Positions 1 to 13,972 are shown, counted from the first letter of the stretch. The stretch: DNA of 64,000 nt from Crotophaga sulcirostris (GCA_013397455.1 VYZB01000213.1:1288909-1352908); one strand, 5' to 3'. Numbers and translations: made by a program. Notes: generated by a model not told the origin, from the sequence alone.

Positions 1-1658
1 AAGCAGACTTGGAGAATCTCAACCCTGAATAAAAGAACATACCTAGCCTACTAGATATATTTACTCTTCACCAGTGTTTAGTTAATTGTTTTTATCCTCA
101 GGAAATACTTGAAAAGTCTGTACTTAAATCACGATAATTTAAGAAATATCCATAAGCTAAAATCTACTGGCTTTCATAATGGATTTTTTCAGAATCAACT
201 AGAAGATCCTCTAACTTAAAATTCACATTTCCATGAGAGGAAATAATTAATCATTTTAGTCACAATCTGAATTACAGAATGCCAAAAAAATGTTAGTTAA
301 TCCTTCACATCTGTCACTGTGTTATTACAAAGAAAAAGAACATGGCTAAATCAGGAATTTAATTTCGAACTCTTCCCCTCCGGTCTTTTGAGAAGTTCAT
401 AAAAGATGCATCAAATTGTCTTGTGAAACAGAATGAAAACAAAATATAGCTTGCATGTGTGGGATGGTTTTGTTTTCTTTCCATCCACCTTAAAAGTCCG
501 CGGCAGATAATTATATCCTAACTTTGTTATTATCACAGCATTGTAATTACTTGGGGTGCTCAACCGTCCTTCAAGGACATACGTAGAAGACCTTGAAGAA
601 GAGTATCTTTAGCATTACTTTCCTGAGTGTCTGTTCTTCAGGACTCCTGTATTTTTTCCCTTCTGAGCTCTCAGCGAAACTTGCTGACTGGCAAGACTTT
701 TTCTTTTTTTCTTTTTTTTTGGTAACATTTGAGAAAACAAATGTTACTTAGGTTGCTTTTTGTTCAACCTAGATTTTTAATTTAATTTGAAATATTTCAT
801 TTCTCAACAACTAAAGTAATTTTAATGGAGGAAAGAAATTAAAATTAAGGATTTTTTAAACAAAATATTCTGTAATGTATGTATTTATTTAACTTCTCTA
901 TAGCATTGAAACAAAAGTGCCAAATGTTTTAAACTTTTTTATGGAAGCATATGCTTTTTAGTTTGTAATTCACAAATTATTTTGGTGTTAATGACACTAC
1001 ATCTTTATATGAACAACTCTCAGCTGAAGATTTCACTATGGAAATTTCCCTTATGGTAAAAGTCTTGTTGTGACAGTTCCTGGGAAGTTCTCCCATGAGA
1101 GGAAGCATGTGTCCAAATCAATGGATCCCTCAAGACCTGCTTGCAAACAGGCAGCTAGTTCACTAACAGGACATTACTTGTAGATCAAGTTCTTGAATCT
1201 TTTGCTCAATGTTTCTGCAAAATTTGAGGAGGAAACCAATATACGAGCTTTTCTTGTTTGCCAAAAGATTTTTGTTAAATTCCTACAAGGAAGGATCGCA
1301 AGGAATTCTTTTACCATACAAATCTGGAAAGATCACATATGGAGAGGGGAGCCAATTCTTTAATTATGAATTGGAATGACATTTTGAATCCCCATATTTG
1401 AAGGTAGTGATACAAAAGTGGGGAAGGCAAAGCCGTCAGTCACAAAGAGGAGTGTGGAATTAGAAGTAGGAATGGATTTAAAAAATAGGAGGGAGCTGAA
1501 GTCTAAACATGTAATTTTTCAATTATAAATGGTGTAGATACTTTCTTCTTTGCATCTGCAACAGTTCAATAAATACTATGTTGAACTCCTGAAATGTGCT
1601 GTTTGAAACTACATGACATATAAACCAGAGCATAACCCATGCAACAGTAGTTTCTTAC
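1..1658 (-). other. TRDN: TRDN intron, first part (window edge)
   Basis: This begins with the donor gtaaga and runs off the window. A T-rich tract near 688-722 would read as Lys-rich on the minus strand, but no acceptor, donor or phase-compatible frame surrounds it. Nothing else was recognised. Confidence 0.7.
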
Positions 1659-1694
1659 TTTTGAGTTCTTTGGACATAGAAGCTTCTTTTTTCT
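1659..1694 (-). CDS. TRDN: Triadin short Lys-rich exon, 36 bp
   Basis: The acceptor is excellent (gtgttttttttatcttacag) and the donor AAAA|gtaaga is strong. The exon encodes EKKEASMSKELK, phase 1 at both ends, leaving an A for the next codon. It resembles the EKKE-x-SKK pattern in the mid-lumenal region of mammalian triadin. It is the last triadin exon I can identify; the remaining C-terminal exons must lie below position 1. Confidence 0.86.
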
Positions 1695-4600
1695 CTGTAA
1701 GATAAAAAAAACACAAATGCATAAAAACATAGTTAGGAAAGATATAGGTAAATAGAAAACTGCGTCATGTGCTTTAGAGATGGAACAATTGATTTGCTGT
1801 AAAGTGCATTTGAATGGTGCAGTGCATCTGTTCACTTCCAATTCATGGTACAATTGCATTAATTTAACCTTAAGTGTAAATGCAACAAAGCCTGTGTGAA
1901 CATGAACATCTTCATTTAATTGCATTACAATAATAAATGAGATTTGACATGTGATTGAGTTACCATGGCTTACATGGACTATCTGAGCCTTGACTACTCA
2001 CTCTGTGCACATTGTCAGGTTTCAGAAATGCAAGGGAAGACACATGAAGAGCCTAAGAATAGAGACATGTAATAAAAGGCATTATCTTCCTACAATTGTT
2101 GACAACAATATAACTGAGACCTAGTTTGAAAGTCTCCATGTACACCTACAGTAAACTGTCTGCCACATATTTCCCATGTGCCAAAACAAATGGAAGATTT
2201 ACAGCTACAGCAAAGAGAAAGAAAACCTGAGCCATCCTTCCAGTCCAGCCTGGAGGAAAGATCGCTGCTTCTCCAAACTTTTCCAAATGTTCAATCAAAG
2301 TTCAAACTAATGTATTTCTTTTATATTTGTGAAAAGAGCGCAGATATCACTCTTACCAAAACTAAGCCAAAGTGGAATAGCTTATGAACCTGAAGAAACG
2401 CAGTCAGTCCTATATGTGGACTACGCAAACTCTATCCCTGATTGATTTAAATAAAGTTAAAATAACTCAGATATATCATAATGCAGCATGACCAGGCAGC
2501 ACACCATAAAGACTTAACTAAGCTGCTCAGCCTTATCTTCATCAAAGGTGGCATGTTTGTGCCACTTATTTTTAGGACCTTTTTTCTGATGGCTGAGAGA
2601 AGATTTAGAATTTTTACAAAGCAGATGCAAGTGGACAGAAGCACTCAGTGATAGCTTCTCTCTCCATTATAGTTCTTCATGCTATTCTACTTTAGGACTT
2701 TTAGCTGGCTACAAAAACTGACCACTAAAACCATACTTGGGGCCTTATGTACCTTTTTCACTAGTCTCACCTGTACAACTAAGAAATGGTTCATGGTGGT
2801 CCTGTGAGACAAAAAGCAGAGAGATGCATGAGGTAGTGATAGAAGTTACTCCCCTGGATGCCCATGAGGAAATTAACATCCTCTCTAATAATCTATAGTG
2901 TACCTAGAATATAGGCAGGAAAATGTTTATGTCCAACAACATATATGCATGATAAATTAATTGTGCTCTTCAACACTAATATAAGAAATAATTCAGGGCA
3001 GAAACTGCCAAAATACATAGCCTGCAAAACCAAGACCATCCCATTACCGATAATAATACAAAGTTGCTTCAGTTTCTGTTGCTCTCTAAATTACTGTAAA
3101 GAAGTCGATAAGAGATAAGGTAATGCAAATGATTGCCAAATAGTCTAATAAAAAGTCTTGAAAAATTCAGAGGAAAATACATTTCTATTTGGGTGATATG
3201 CTACTCTGAACTGAAATATTTCTAGGTTAATCCTCTGCTTCCACTAACTCTCTGTGAAAGCATGTTTTGCAGGCATTACTTCAAAGTATGATAATTACCA
3301 CATTTAGATGAAATTAATCATGAGGCAGCTTTCAGCCATGTTATCTGGCTAAGGAAGCTATTGAAGCCTTCAAGAAGTGCCTATTAGTTGCCAGATATGG
3401 AAATTTTAAAAGGTGTATGTTGCAGTGATATGAATAATTTATCACAATAATCTTCTATTGCTGTAGGTTATAAAAAAATAAATAAATTTGTTGCATCATT
3501 TACAATAACAGACTGGATCTAAATAAAGCCCTCAAGTTCTTTCTTTCTTTTTTTCATTTAAGTCGTTTATTAGGAAGAAACCCTTTAGTATATTTTCAAG
3601 CCATAATTTATGTTAAGAATCATTGTGTTTTTCCACCATCTGAAATACAGTAGGTACACATGATTATATCCAACACATATATTCAACACATAGTAAAGTC
3701 AGAGTAAATATCTGGAAAATTTTTCCACCAAGAAAAACTTCTATTATGAGGGGGGAGGATTGGTATAGTTTTGGTTTGATTTGTTTTTTAAGATCCAAAA
3801 AATTACCAATAGCTGATGCCAATATCACAGAATGTTATGAAATTGTAAATATTTTAACTCTTAGGCCATTATTTTCAAGCCAAGATGCATAAAGTTTGAT
3901 TTCTAAAACCATACTTTTGCAACTAGATTGGAATGATTTACAAAAGTTGTTCAGAAGATATTTTGTAGGACCTTGAACCATGGAGGTTCCTTGAAGGTAT
4001 ATAACATTTACATCCAGGCACTTCACACTTGAATTAAATAAATGACCTTAAGCACAAAGAACTGAGCAACTAGTAGATCTCACAGAAGGAGGGAAAACTG
4101 ATTAGGACTTTCTCAGTCCCTAAAACTACTTATCTGCTGTATGGCACAAATAGCGTGTTACTAAATAACTCAAAGGAAAATAATGCTGAAAATGAATGGA
4201 ACAATGAGTTATATTAAAGTAATTAAAATCAATGAGTATTTTGTCTCATTTGTTTTTGCTTTGCACAGGTCTAGGGTTTAATTTTTAATCTGTGAGTGTG
4301 TTGTTGGGGAAAGCAGCTTATATTATTAAGCTTTTATAGCCATTATGTCATTTTCTTAAAAGCAGCAACAATAAGCTCTGGCCTCTTGGTGGGTCTGTTT
4401 TTTTCTGGCTAGTTAGGAAGATGAATTTCCAAAAAAAAAAAACCCACAACTTTTTTCAAACAACAGTGTTAGGCAACATATGAACAATACCCTGAAGACA
4501 TCCTTGCCCATCAGCCTAGGAAGTATAATCTCCAGAGCTTTAGGCTATTTTATCTTTAAAACTTTATATTTGAGGTCTGGCAATAGGAAAGGCAAGTGTC

Positions 4601-5201
4601 GGGCATGAGAATGGTGCCCACAGTTCCTGGGAGCCATTTTACTCATTAGGACACATATAACACATGAACACCAGTCTGGGTGTTCTAGCAGCCTTGATCA
4701 ACAGTATGGTCAAAAACATGACCATCCTTGGTATTGGCAACAGAATTTATTGGTATCCAACAACAGGGAATGCATTTTATTTTCAAGAAAAGTCTTACTT
4801 CTACAACAGCATAAGGCAATAAAGGCGCCTTAGACATACTATAGCAGATAAGATTTCAAACTCTGATGCTACTGGTAATTTGGTGCCTAAACTGAAGCAC
4901 TCAATTTTTCAGAAGTTGCTGAGGATACATTTGATATTCATGTCTTCTTAAATCGCTTGTGTAGATCACCTAAATACTAAGCAATCCAAAGTTTTGGGAT
5001 ACCTTTCACAACTGTAGCCATTGGCTTTTTTGAAAACAACTGTAACAGCCTTTACAGGCTAAGCACCATAGTGAACAGAATCATTCATCAGTTGCGGAGC
5101 ACTGTGAAGTATACTTTTCTTTTTACTGTTATTCTCAGGAGATATTTGAAAACCATTGTATTCTGGGTTATATTCTCAAAAAGCAAGCACAATTGTTCAA
5201 C
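1695..5201 (-). other. TRDN: TRDN intron, about 3.5 kb
   Basis: The acceptor at the lower end is a strong T-rich tract ending tttatcttacag. No repeat family or other gene was recognised. If the candidate exon above is not real, this sequence is simply the lower part of one intron of about 18 kb. Confidence 0.65.
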
Positions 5202-5246
5202 CTTCCCTCTTCCCAGGTGAATGATCAGGTTTTTCTTTTACTGGTT
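5202..5246 (-). CDS. TRDN: Candidate triadin exon, 45 bp
   Basis: The acceptor ends ttaatctttttcaag and the donor is GAAG|gttgaa, which is only moderate. With the carried G the peptide is EPVKEKPDHSPGKRE, phase 1 at both ends. KEKP and a Pro/Ser/Lys-rich composition are triadin-like. No stop occurs in frame between these sites. It sits in the right order between 19697 and 1694, but a 45-bp open stretch with plausible sites can occur by chance, so it is listed as a candidate. Confidence 0.5.
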
Positions 5247-8200
5247 CTTGAAAAAGATTAAAGTACAGTAATTTTTTTTTTATTATTTTATTAAAAAACA
5301 GCAAATATTTAAAGAAGCATGATTTGACTTTGTTCCTATTTGTACAGGCAAAAAGGATCAATTTTGAATTCAAACTAGGGATGAACATCTGGCAGTCAGC
5401 ATAGATGTATCTCAATGAAACAGCAAAGCAGTACTTTATTCTTTTGCCTCTTTTCAGCACATAGCTCGATCTTTTCCTCAGGCCTTGATCAGCATTCTTT
5501 TGAAGTAAACTAGCAGTACACAGTAGCTGCAAATGACATCTAAACTACACATGGGGTAAGAAAAAAAAAATCCCTCAAGCTTATATAATGCCTTTCATGC
5601 CAGTGAGTCCCTAGGAGGTTGGTAATAAGCCATTAGACAAGGATGTCCCAGTACTCTAGTACAGAGTGTGGTTGTTCAAGTTTAAACAAACTTCCAAACC
5701 AGAATATTTCAAACATTGCTCTGAAGTGACTTCTAGATCTGGGGTTCACAAAACTTTTTTACACCTTTTTTAGCAATGGATTTATTATAGAGTGTATATT
5801 GTGCATTTGAGAACAGCAGATTTTCAGTAGCACACAACCTATAATTTTTATATATAAAATGAAGTTCTGAGAAATAAATGAGTCTTAGATTGCACTCTCT
5901 TGAAACGTCTCTCTTCTTTCTCTGCTTTTTCTTCCTAGATATCTCTCACTCCAATTTATAGAAGCATATAAAAAGTCTTAAATAAACATTTTTATTCAGA
6001 TAAATGAGTATTTCAGAGATAATATATTGACAGTTTTGCTAATGATGCACTGTTTAAAATAGCTACCTAAACCCACTTTTAGTATTGAAAATGTTATTTT
6101 ATATGTTTTATCTAAAACTGCCTTTCTTTTTGGAAGCGGAGCGAAGAACATGATGTTAATATCAAATTTACAAACAGAAACTAATTTCAACATCAGTTGA
6201 CAACCACAGTGTCCAAAGTGAATGGTGGTTAATATCCTAATTAAACATTTTGTAACCCAGTAGCTAAGCTTATAGATGCTAAGGATGCAAGAATTCACTT
6301 GTATTGGCTGATCTGGACTAAGCAGAAAGACGTTGGGGAATTAGTAGATGTCTCTGAAAGATATTATTCACTGAATCAAAAACTAAAGAGAAATTAAAAA
6401 TGTTAAACCTTTACTAAAGGAGGAATTCTCATCCTAAACCTCAACTGGCACTATCTGTCTTCTCTCTCTTTTATCTGATGGTCACATATTAAAATGGACT
6501 TAATCAAACCTTGCTCATTGGGTAATGATCTACATAGATCCACTGAAAATACACTGTGTGATGAAGATGCCTCACATAATGTAACCATAGCTTTACAGTT
6601 GACTCAAAGGAGAATTTGTTGAATAAGACTTACACAAATCTTGTGTCATTGTTTGGCTCTAACCATTTATTTTGACTTAGGTATTCAATTAAAAGTTAAA
6701 AGTAGGAGAAGAAAAAGAGAAGAGAGCAGAAAAATGAACAGAAACTTCAAGAAGCAGAGAGAATTGTGTTGACAACTGAAATCATGTTTTCCAATGTCTT
6801 GAATTCAAAATTGTTCTGGTTCTCCAGGAAAAAAAGGCTTCTGGCTGTTATTACTGACCAAAGCATGACAATGGGAGCTTAGTTCTGGCTTTGCAAATGC
6901 AACAGCAGAACTTTTAAGATAATACACCTTACAAATACAAAAGCTAACATTCGCTTTGCTGCCCTGACCAAGAGTTCACAAAAGTGGATATAAAAATGAG
7001 AGCAGGTGGCATCTGATGGCTGAGAATTTCGATCACGTGAGTGAAAAACATAATTGAAGTTGCCTAGAGACCAGTCTCAGTCTGCTCCCAAGTTAGCAGG
7101 TGTACCAGAATTTAAACCGAGTTTATTAACTAGTTAAGATTTGAAGTTAATGTGATTTGCAGTGGTAAAGCAAGACACCCCAGATAGTTGAGGATTAATA
7201 AGAAAGAACTGCTATTGAACATATGGTAATTAAAGTAGCATTTTCAAACCTCCTATTGAAATGTACTGTGGTCTAGCTTTTCTTTTTTCTTTGGTTTGGA
7301 GTTCTTAAAACTAATTTCCACAAAATAGTATTGATTTCAACTAATATTCCAACATTCTGAGGAGTAATTAATTCTTTTTTAAAATAGTTATCACTGACTT
7401 GCTTTCTGATTTATAATACTTTTGATAATTTTACACTAACTCTATGATACCAATGAAGTAATTTTCTTATTACCACATCTCAATGCTTTTGTAATTTTTA
7501 TTTTGATTTCAGTCACTTGTGAATTAGCAAATGCTCAAGTATAGGGACATTTTATCTGAGTGCCTACACTTTGTACTGTAATGTCTCAGTTTCACAATTA
7601 AGATTTTAGAATTTTCGTATTACAGGGAATTACAACAATCTTGTTTCTTTTCAGCGGGCTTAAAATCTAGGAAGGCTCTACCAAAACTGCTTATATTATG
7701 GTAAGATTCGTTTTTTAACGTACTCTCACAAAAATCTGAAATTTTGTATTGGCATAAAAGACCTGTTCAGAAATACCAGCATTTCTCCCACCTGGAAAAT
7801 TTTGTGTTTGGACCAACACTTAATTGTGTTCCCCATCTTAATCACTGGACATGATATTGCCATATTCTCTTTGACAACTACGGACAAAACTCCTCTTGCT
7901 TTTTCAAAATATCATTACTTAACAGGTGTAAGGAAGGCATCTCACTGCACTGGTGACACTGAAGATCTGTACAAGGAAAAGGAAGGTATTGCACTACATC
8001 AACTTTAGGACTGTTCCCTGACCCATTCAGTGACAGTAATAAACTCTCAGATCAGAGTTTAACTCGCTTCCTTTGAGAATAGCTTGGGCATATCAGGATA
8101 ATTTACTGGGAGAGGCCAGTAAACCTTGACTCATAGATTGCAGGTTTTGCATTTAAAACTCTCCAGTCTCTAAGACGTGAAGCGAGGGGAAACTGCAGAT

Positions 8201-11200
8201 GATGCTACAATTGCTGGATGAAAATGGGAGGAACTGGAGGTCTTGGGAGGTAAAATCAAGTTTTCTCAAGCAACATGAGACAGGACTATAAGAAAAAAAT
8301 CTCAAAATATACTGGTAACCAACATAAGATATAAAGGAGTTTGATTAGTTTAGGACTATGAAAGGTGAGCTGGCTAACTAACATTCTTCTGTTGTTGATT
8401 ACAAAAGAAAACTGGTGATAGTACTCCAAAATTTTGACAGATTATTTTCCATTGACGCAGGAAAGATATTCAAGCCCACCCTTCCACTCTCTGTGGAGGA
8501 CGCCTTCTCTCCTCATCATCGTCTGTATTTCCTCTCCATTTGCAGATGCAGGCTTTTTGATAATTTCTTAATTTTTTGTTGTCTCCAGGTCCCTTCAACT
8601 CATCAGCCCTCATGCGTATTTCTTCCCCACTCTACTGCCTCCCCACATCTTTATGTCCATCACCATTTACAAAGGAGCTCAATAGTGCCTGCAAGCCCAT
8701 AGCAGAACAGCATCAGAGGCATGTAATAACCTAAAGATCAAAGAGCTTTCCAGAAAATTGGTTCACAATGCGCAGAGCTGAAATACTAAATGTTACCTCA
8801 AACAGATTTCCCAAGATCATTAAAAAAGTTCACTGGAGTAAAAAATAAAACACGTAGAGAGGGATGCGAGCAAACAAGTGATTCATCTACACTTGTAGTA
8901 AGATAGTTTGCACTTTGTGAACAGCCAATTTCAACTATACCAGTGATTCATGGTTCCACTAATTAGTGATTTCTCCTCTCTACTTTGCTATTGCTGAAAT
9001 GAATTCAGTCTCCACCACTGCAGGGCAAGTGGAAAGATGTTCTACTGCCTTCTGCTTTCATCAGAAGTGGTTTAAAAAAGCAAAACCCTGGAGCATTGTG
9101 TGGAGTCATAGTCATCCATACACAGGAAGTCGTAAGTGCCGTTAACTATACAATCTGCAGTCACTTAGGGAAAAGGTATTGCTTTTAGCATAGCAAATGC
9201 AGGTAATAACATTAATTCCCCAAATTTATGAATCAGATCTTTTCCTGGAAAAACCTGTCATTTGAATTAGTGTAAATATTAAAACAACTGAAAATACTCT
9301 TCAGCATTTTTTAACTTTCCTGGGGGATATACTCTCTACATTTTTCTTAAGAAAGCACAACCCCAATAATTTTTGAATGATTCACAACATCTTCTTTTTA
9401 CAGTCAGAATAGGTTTTGTTAAGTGTACATATGCTATGTGTCCTTGCATTCTCTCTTTCTGTACTTCTCAACATATTTCAGTTTCTTTCTTTCTGTTGGA
9501 TAGATGGATGCACGGATGATATCTGTAGACATTATCATGAGGATGAAAAAATTTTTGTACTGAACATAGATGCAGTCAGCATTCTCACTCTGTGAAAAGG
9601 GATATCCTGAATAAGGCAAGTCCATTAGTTCATTTTTGTACGTGACACACTAATTACACTCTCTTAAGTGAAGAAAAATCTATGAGAAAGCAACGTCATA
9701 ATGAACCTACTGCAATTCAGCTAAAAAATAAATGCACTTATAACTACAGTTATGTGTGGCTCTTCCGCATAAGAACATCTGCCCATTCTGTTGTCCTAAT
9801 AATTCAATAATACTTCATCTGACTTAATCTCTCAGACTTACATATAGCAAAACCACAAAGTTGGATCTGCTTCTTGGAAAACAGATTGAGAACAAATATG
9901 GCCATTGGGAACATTTACTGAAAGGTTAAACAATTGCAACAAAGAGTGAAGTGTAAAGGATTCTCAATTATAAGTCAGGAATACCTCTAGTCTTTTAACT
10001 AGGGGAAAGGCATCCAAGTGACTGCAGTATACTTTCGTATAAGTGACATGAAAGCCTTTATTAAGTATATGTTCATTAAAACTTAGAAAAAGGTTTTAAA
10101 ACTTCATTTCAAAGGCAAGGGAAAAATACTTTTTTTTTTTAAGTCTGATATGAAAGAAAGGAAAGAAAATCAGTCTGATCTCAGACTCTGAGGATTCTTA
10201 CTACTTTATTGATCTATGTTGTGGGTCAAACCTTAAACTTGTCCATTGAGTGACAGCAGAAAACAGATAGCACTGCATAAGTATGTCATTTCAACTTGCC
10301 TAATGTGTCTGTGCATGGATGTTTCACATAGAATAATTATCCTAAATATCAAGCCTGCTGACTCAGATGTACATCTTATTTTGAGGGCACAGAACTGTTT
10401 TCCTTCATTTAAAAGATTAACTTTGCATTGTTTGAGGCGTAGGCATATTTTAATCCTGTTATTTCTGCATGTGGCCTGAAAAATAAACATTACATTAATC
10501 CCCAGACCAACACAAACATGGTTGATGCAATAAATTAGACTCTTTAATTAAAGCTATGCCACCCAGCTGCTTGCACAGCACAGGTACTTCGTTTAAAATA
10601 TCTGAAGTCGAAGGGTAAACTGATTATTTGGTTACCTGCATAGTCTTTAATTTGAGTATGTATCACCTTCAAGCTTGATTATTTCTAAGATCACATTTCC
10701 ATAAGAATTTCTTTGCAAGATTGACAATCCAGTGTCGGAAGAGACTGTCCAGACACTAAAAGGAATCCTCTTCTTTGCTCAAGTGAGACTTTCTTGCCAT
10801 CTCATCAAAAAATGAGCTTGTAGCAGAAGTCCAAGCCTTCTCCCTTTTCTCTGTATTTATTAAAGAGTTGACATTTCTAGTTCTTCGCCAGCCAGATTTT
10901 ACCATCATCATTCACCATTTGCCTTTCTCACATCATTCTCTGCTTTGTGTGGTCAAAGATGGAAAAGAAGGAACAATGAAGCAGGGCTTGGCTTAACATT
11001 ATTCAGCATATCCTTGTAAGCACTCAAACTCACAAAGGGTCTACTAAAGCTGCTTAAAGCTTATTCATCTACTGCTAACATTTCAAGGACAGAGCGGGCA
11101 CTTCAGACAGTGAATATTCACCTTCTCTTCTAGAGCTTTTTTTTTTGTGCAACACCTGGGAGTGGACTAGGGTGGAAAGGAAAACAGTTTCTTCTAAAGC

Positions 11201-12239
11201 CTATTTCATACTAAATGAAAAAGGAGGTCAGTCTTCCACCACAGAGTTACCCTATCAATCAAAATGGAAAGTCAGTCCTAATGTTGAGCCAGTTGTTACT
11301 GCAACATGAAGAAGAGACAAGAGGAAGGCAGGAACACCTTGTTTCTAACTCTCTACCTCTTTGTATTTTACCTCATTTCCAGCCCTTGAACACTCAGCTC
11401 TAACCATGTCCTGGAAGGGCTTAAGTGTTTGGTCTTGCTATGCATAACATTACTATGTCCAGCTGAAGAACTTTTTCAACAAGCAGTAAGGGATAATACC
11501 TTCAGAAACACCACAGTGGCCTTGCAGCCTCTGTATTTTTTCTCAAGAGGTAGAGGTGTTTAGGAGCTCAGTTCTCACAGAAAATCAGTGAGAGTTATGT
11601 ATCTAGCCTACTTTGACATTCTTCTGAACGCCACCAAGTACCATGCTACAGTTTTAGGCACCTAAATACCTTTGAAATAATGTTGTCAATCACTGCTGAT
11701 TATGGGGCATAGAATTTAAAGTCTGCTGAGTGATTTGAAACTTTCAGTGTAGGACATATCTGAGCTGCCTTTTGTCATGTTTCAGGAGCAGACTCCCTTA
11801 ACAGCTTGTCACATGGAGACCATGGGACTTGTTTTTTGCTGTGTTTGCATCTCTACTCTGCTGGATTTTTTGCTTTATCGAACACTGTGGCTCCGTTTTT
11901 ATTCTTTTTTTAAAAAAAATAAGTCTGTTTGGAGAGATACAATTTTACTTTTGCTAAATAACCATATTTGTCTCTTGATGATTTCTGGAAATATCAATCA
12001 ACCAGGGTCTCTTTTTTCCAGTGGAAAACTGAGTACTTAGATGATGACTACCAGTCATGTGTTCAGTTTACAAAGGCTTGTAAAAATAATGCAGAAAGGA
12101 ATTTCTGTTTTTCCAACGAACCTGCAAGATGATTGTCTCCAGTTGCATTCCTGCACTGACTCTCCACTGCATTCTCTTTTAGCTTATCATGTATATCTCT
12201 GAGGATATATCTCCATAATGTCCAAGGCTAATACGCACT

Positions 12240-12770
12240 ATCAGGTTATCTAGTCTGACACTTCGTTGTCAGAGGCTCCTGTATTTCTACTAGGCACCTT
12301 TTCAGCTGATGTATTTCTTCCATTAGGCAAACAATCATCTGAAGACATCAGGGAAAGCAATATCTATCGTATGCTGTGGTAGTTTATCACTCTTAGTGCT
12401 AAGAACATGTACCTTATTTTCAGTCTAGATTCAGTTAGCTTCAGATCCCAGTCATTCATTCTTGTTAAAATCTTCCTACTAGATTAAAGGCAGCTATGGT
12501 AGCCACAGTATTTTTTTTCCTATAAAGGTACTTAGTGTCCACAATAACAAAGTCATCGTTTTCTGATGAGATAAATAAAATACTTTATTCCACTCTGTGA
12601 AGAATATCCTTAATTTGTAAATAGCCTGGGTGACTTTTTTCTATTCTTTGTCCAATTCGTACACTGTATCAACATGCAAGATCCAGTCTGTCCAGTACCT
12701 TGTACACAGATGATATGTGGTCATGGTCTGTGTTGCCTGTTGCAAGGTTTATAATTCCATAGCTGTATGA
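12240..12770 (-). mobile_element. Possible ancient CR1 fragment, reverse orientation
   Basis: The plus strand shows scattered phrases typical of reversed CR1 3' regions. Examples are 'cagtctagattcagttagct', 'tcagatcccagtcattcatt' and 'gatccagtctgtccagtacc'. Divergence is high and the ends are uncertain. Confidence 0.4.
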
Positions 12771-12943
12771 AAAGATAGCAACCTCAACTTGTCGTTCACC
12801 TTATCAGTTTTAAAGCTATTTTCCAGATGTAAATGTAAGTGACAATAAAACACATGAGGCAGTAGGGAATTGGGCCCTGAGGTTAGGATATTTGGGTGCC
12901 ACAAGAGAATACAACTCTGAGTAATGGGATAAAATTAAGCAAG

Positions 12944-13170
12944 GGAAAATTTAGGCAGACTGGAATGAAATACTTCTTAACTGTGAGATCTATTAGGTTG
13001 TAGAATAATCTTCTGTGGGAATTGAAGAAGGCCCAGTTACTTGAGACATTTAAAACGGAACTGAATAAAACACTTAAAGATATTCTGTAAGAAATTGTCC
13101 TTCATTGCCGAAGGGAAGGATTAGATGACCTAGCAGATTGTTTCCATGTCCCATTTCTGAGATTTTGTTG
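12944..13170 (+). mobile_element. Old CR1-type LINE 3' region
   Basis: It has the 'ttaggcagactggaatgaaa', 'taggttgtagaataatcttc', 'aaacggaactgaataaaaca' and 'gaagggaaggattagatgac' blocks, a diverged CR1 3' UTR. It lacks a clean terminal repeat, which suggests an older subfamily than the copies just downstream. Confidence 0.75.
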
Positions 13171-13589
13171 TATAAAGTCCCACAAACAGGAAATGGTTAG
13201 CAAAGTCAAGAGATGCCATTAAACCCCACGTCAGAGAGAAAGGAGTAAATAACATCACCTACTGGTAATCATGCAGGAATAATAATCCAGCATTTCTGTG
13301 GGCTTGTAAATACAACCAATATTGAAGGCTGGGTGCATAGCTTGTGTCTGAAAGCAGAAGCCTCTACTAATGCAAAAATGCCAGGAAACAGCAGGTGAGT
13401 TATGAATAGGGGAGAGGAGGAGAAGAAAAGAAAACTTCAGGATTGGCCTGACATGCATAATAGTGTCATGAGCAAGTTATTAGTCAGAAATGAATCAGCC
13501 TGCAGTGCACGAGATGAAATCTGAAGCTCCAGTCAGCCAGCTGGGAAAACTAGATGTTTTTTATAGGTTTTAGTATATGAACATTGATC

Positions 13590-13652
13590 CATTTGATGAT
13601 CTCAGAGGTCCCTTCCAACCTGGTTATACTGTGTGATACTGTGATACCTGAA
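13590..13652 (+). mobile_element. CR1 LINE 3' terminus, very short copy
   Basis: It reads 'gatgatctcagaggtccctt' and 'ccaacctggttatactgtgt', then 'gatactgtgatac', a CR1 terminal block with variant end repeats. Another CR1 copy starts within about 30 bp, so two insertions lie head to tail. Confidence 0.88.
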
Positions 13653-13655
13653 AGG

Positions 13656-13972
13656 AGTTTGTGGCAAAGGGAGTGTTGGTCTCTTCTCCCAAGCGACAGG
13701 TGATACGACAAGAAGAAATGGCTATAAGTTGCACCAGGGCAGGTTTAGGCTGAATATTAGGAAAAAATTCTTCACTGAAAGGGTTGTTAGGCAGTGGAAC
13801 AGGCTGCCCAGGGAGGTGGTTGAGTCACCGTCTCTGGTGGTGTTTAAAAGACGGGTAGATGAGTTTCTGGGGGACATGGTTTAACAGAGGACAGGTACGG
13901 TTGGACTCGATCTCAAAGGTCTTTTCTAACTGGACGATTCTATGATTCTATGATTCTATGATATAATGATCT
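13656..13972 (+). mobile_element. CR1 LINE 3' end, best preserved copy
   Basis: It contains the 'caggtttaggctgaatatta', 'ttaggcagtggaacaggctg', 'cccagggaggtggttgagtc' and 'ggttggactcgatctcaaag' blocks in order. It ends in four ATTCTATG-type units (about 13937-13963). The order is that of a CR1 3' UTR on the plus strand, truncated at its 5' side. Confidence 0.96.

Noticed and set aside
688..722. T-rich tract that would encode poly-Lys on the minus strand
   Set aside because: It has no acceptor or donor in suitable positions and is best seen as low-complexity DNA.
5197..5532. 111-codon open frame on the minus strand as a gene
   Set aside because: Only its last 15-17 codons look like triadin and an acceptor precedes them; the upstream part is intron without any recognisable protein.
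5885..5940. Lys/Arg-rich minus-strand stretch that could be a triadin exon
   Set aside because: The acceptor (agatatctag) has no pyrimidine tract and the only donor, gtgcaa, is weak. The Arg/Ser-rich peptide is unlike the other exons.
7265..7312. Minus-strand Lys-rich stretch after gttttaag
   Set aside because: The only nearby donor (gtacat) ends the exon in phase 2, which does not fit neighbouring triadin exons.
10790..10855. Minus-strand EKREKAW-type open stretch after aaatacag
   Set aside because: The peptide soon loses Lys/Glu character and no good phase-1 donor follows; the nearest, gtctca, is poor and out of phase.
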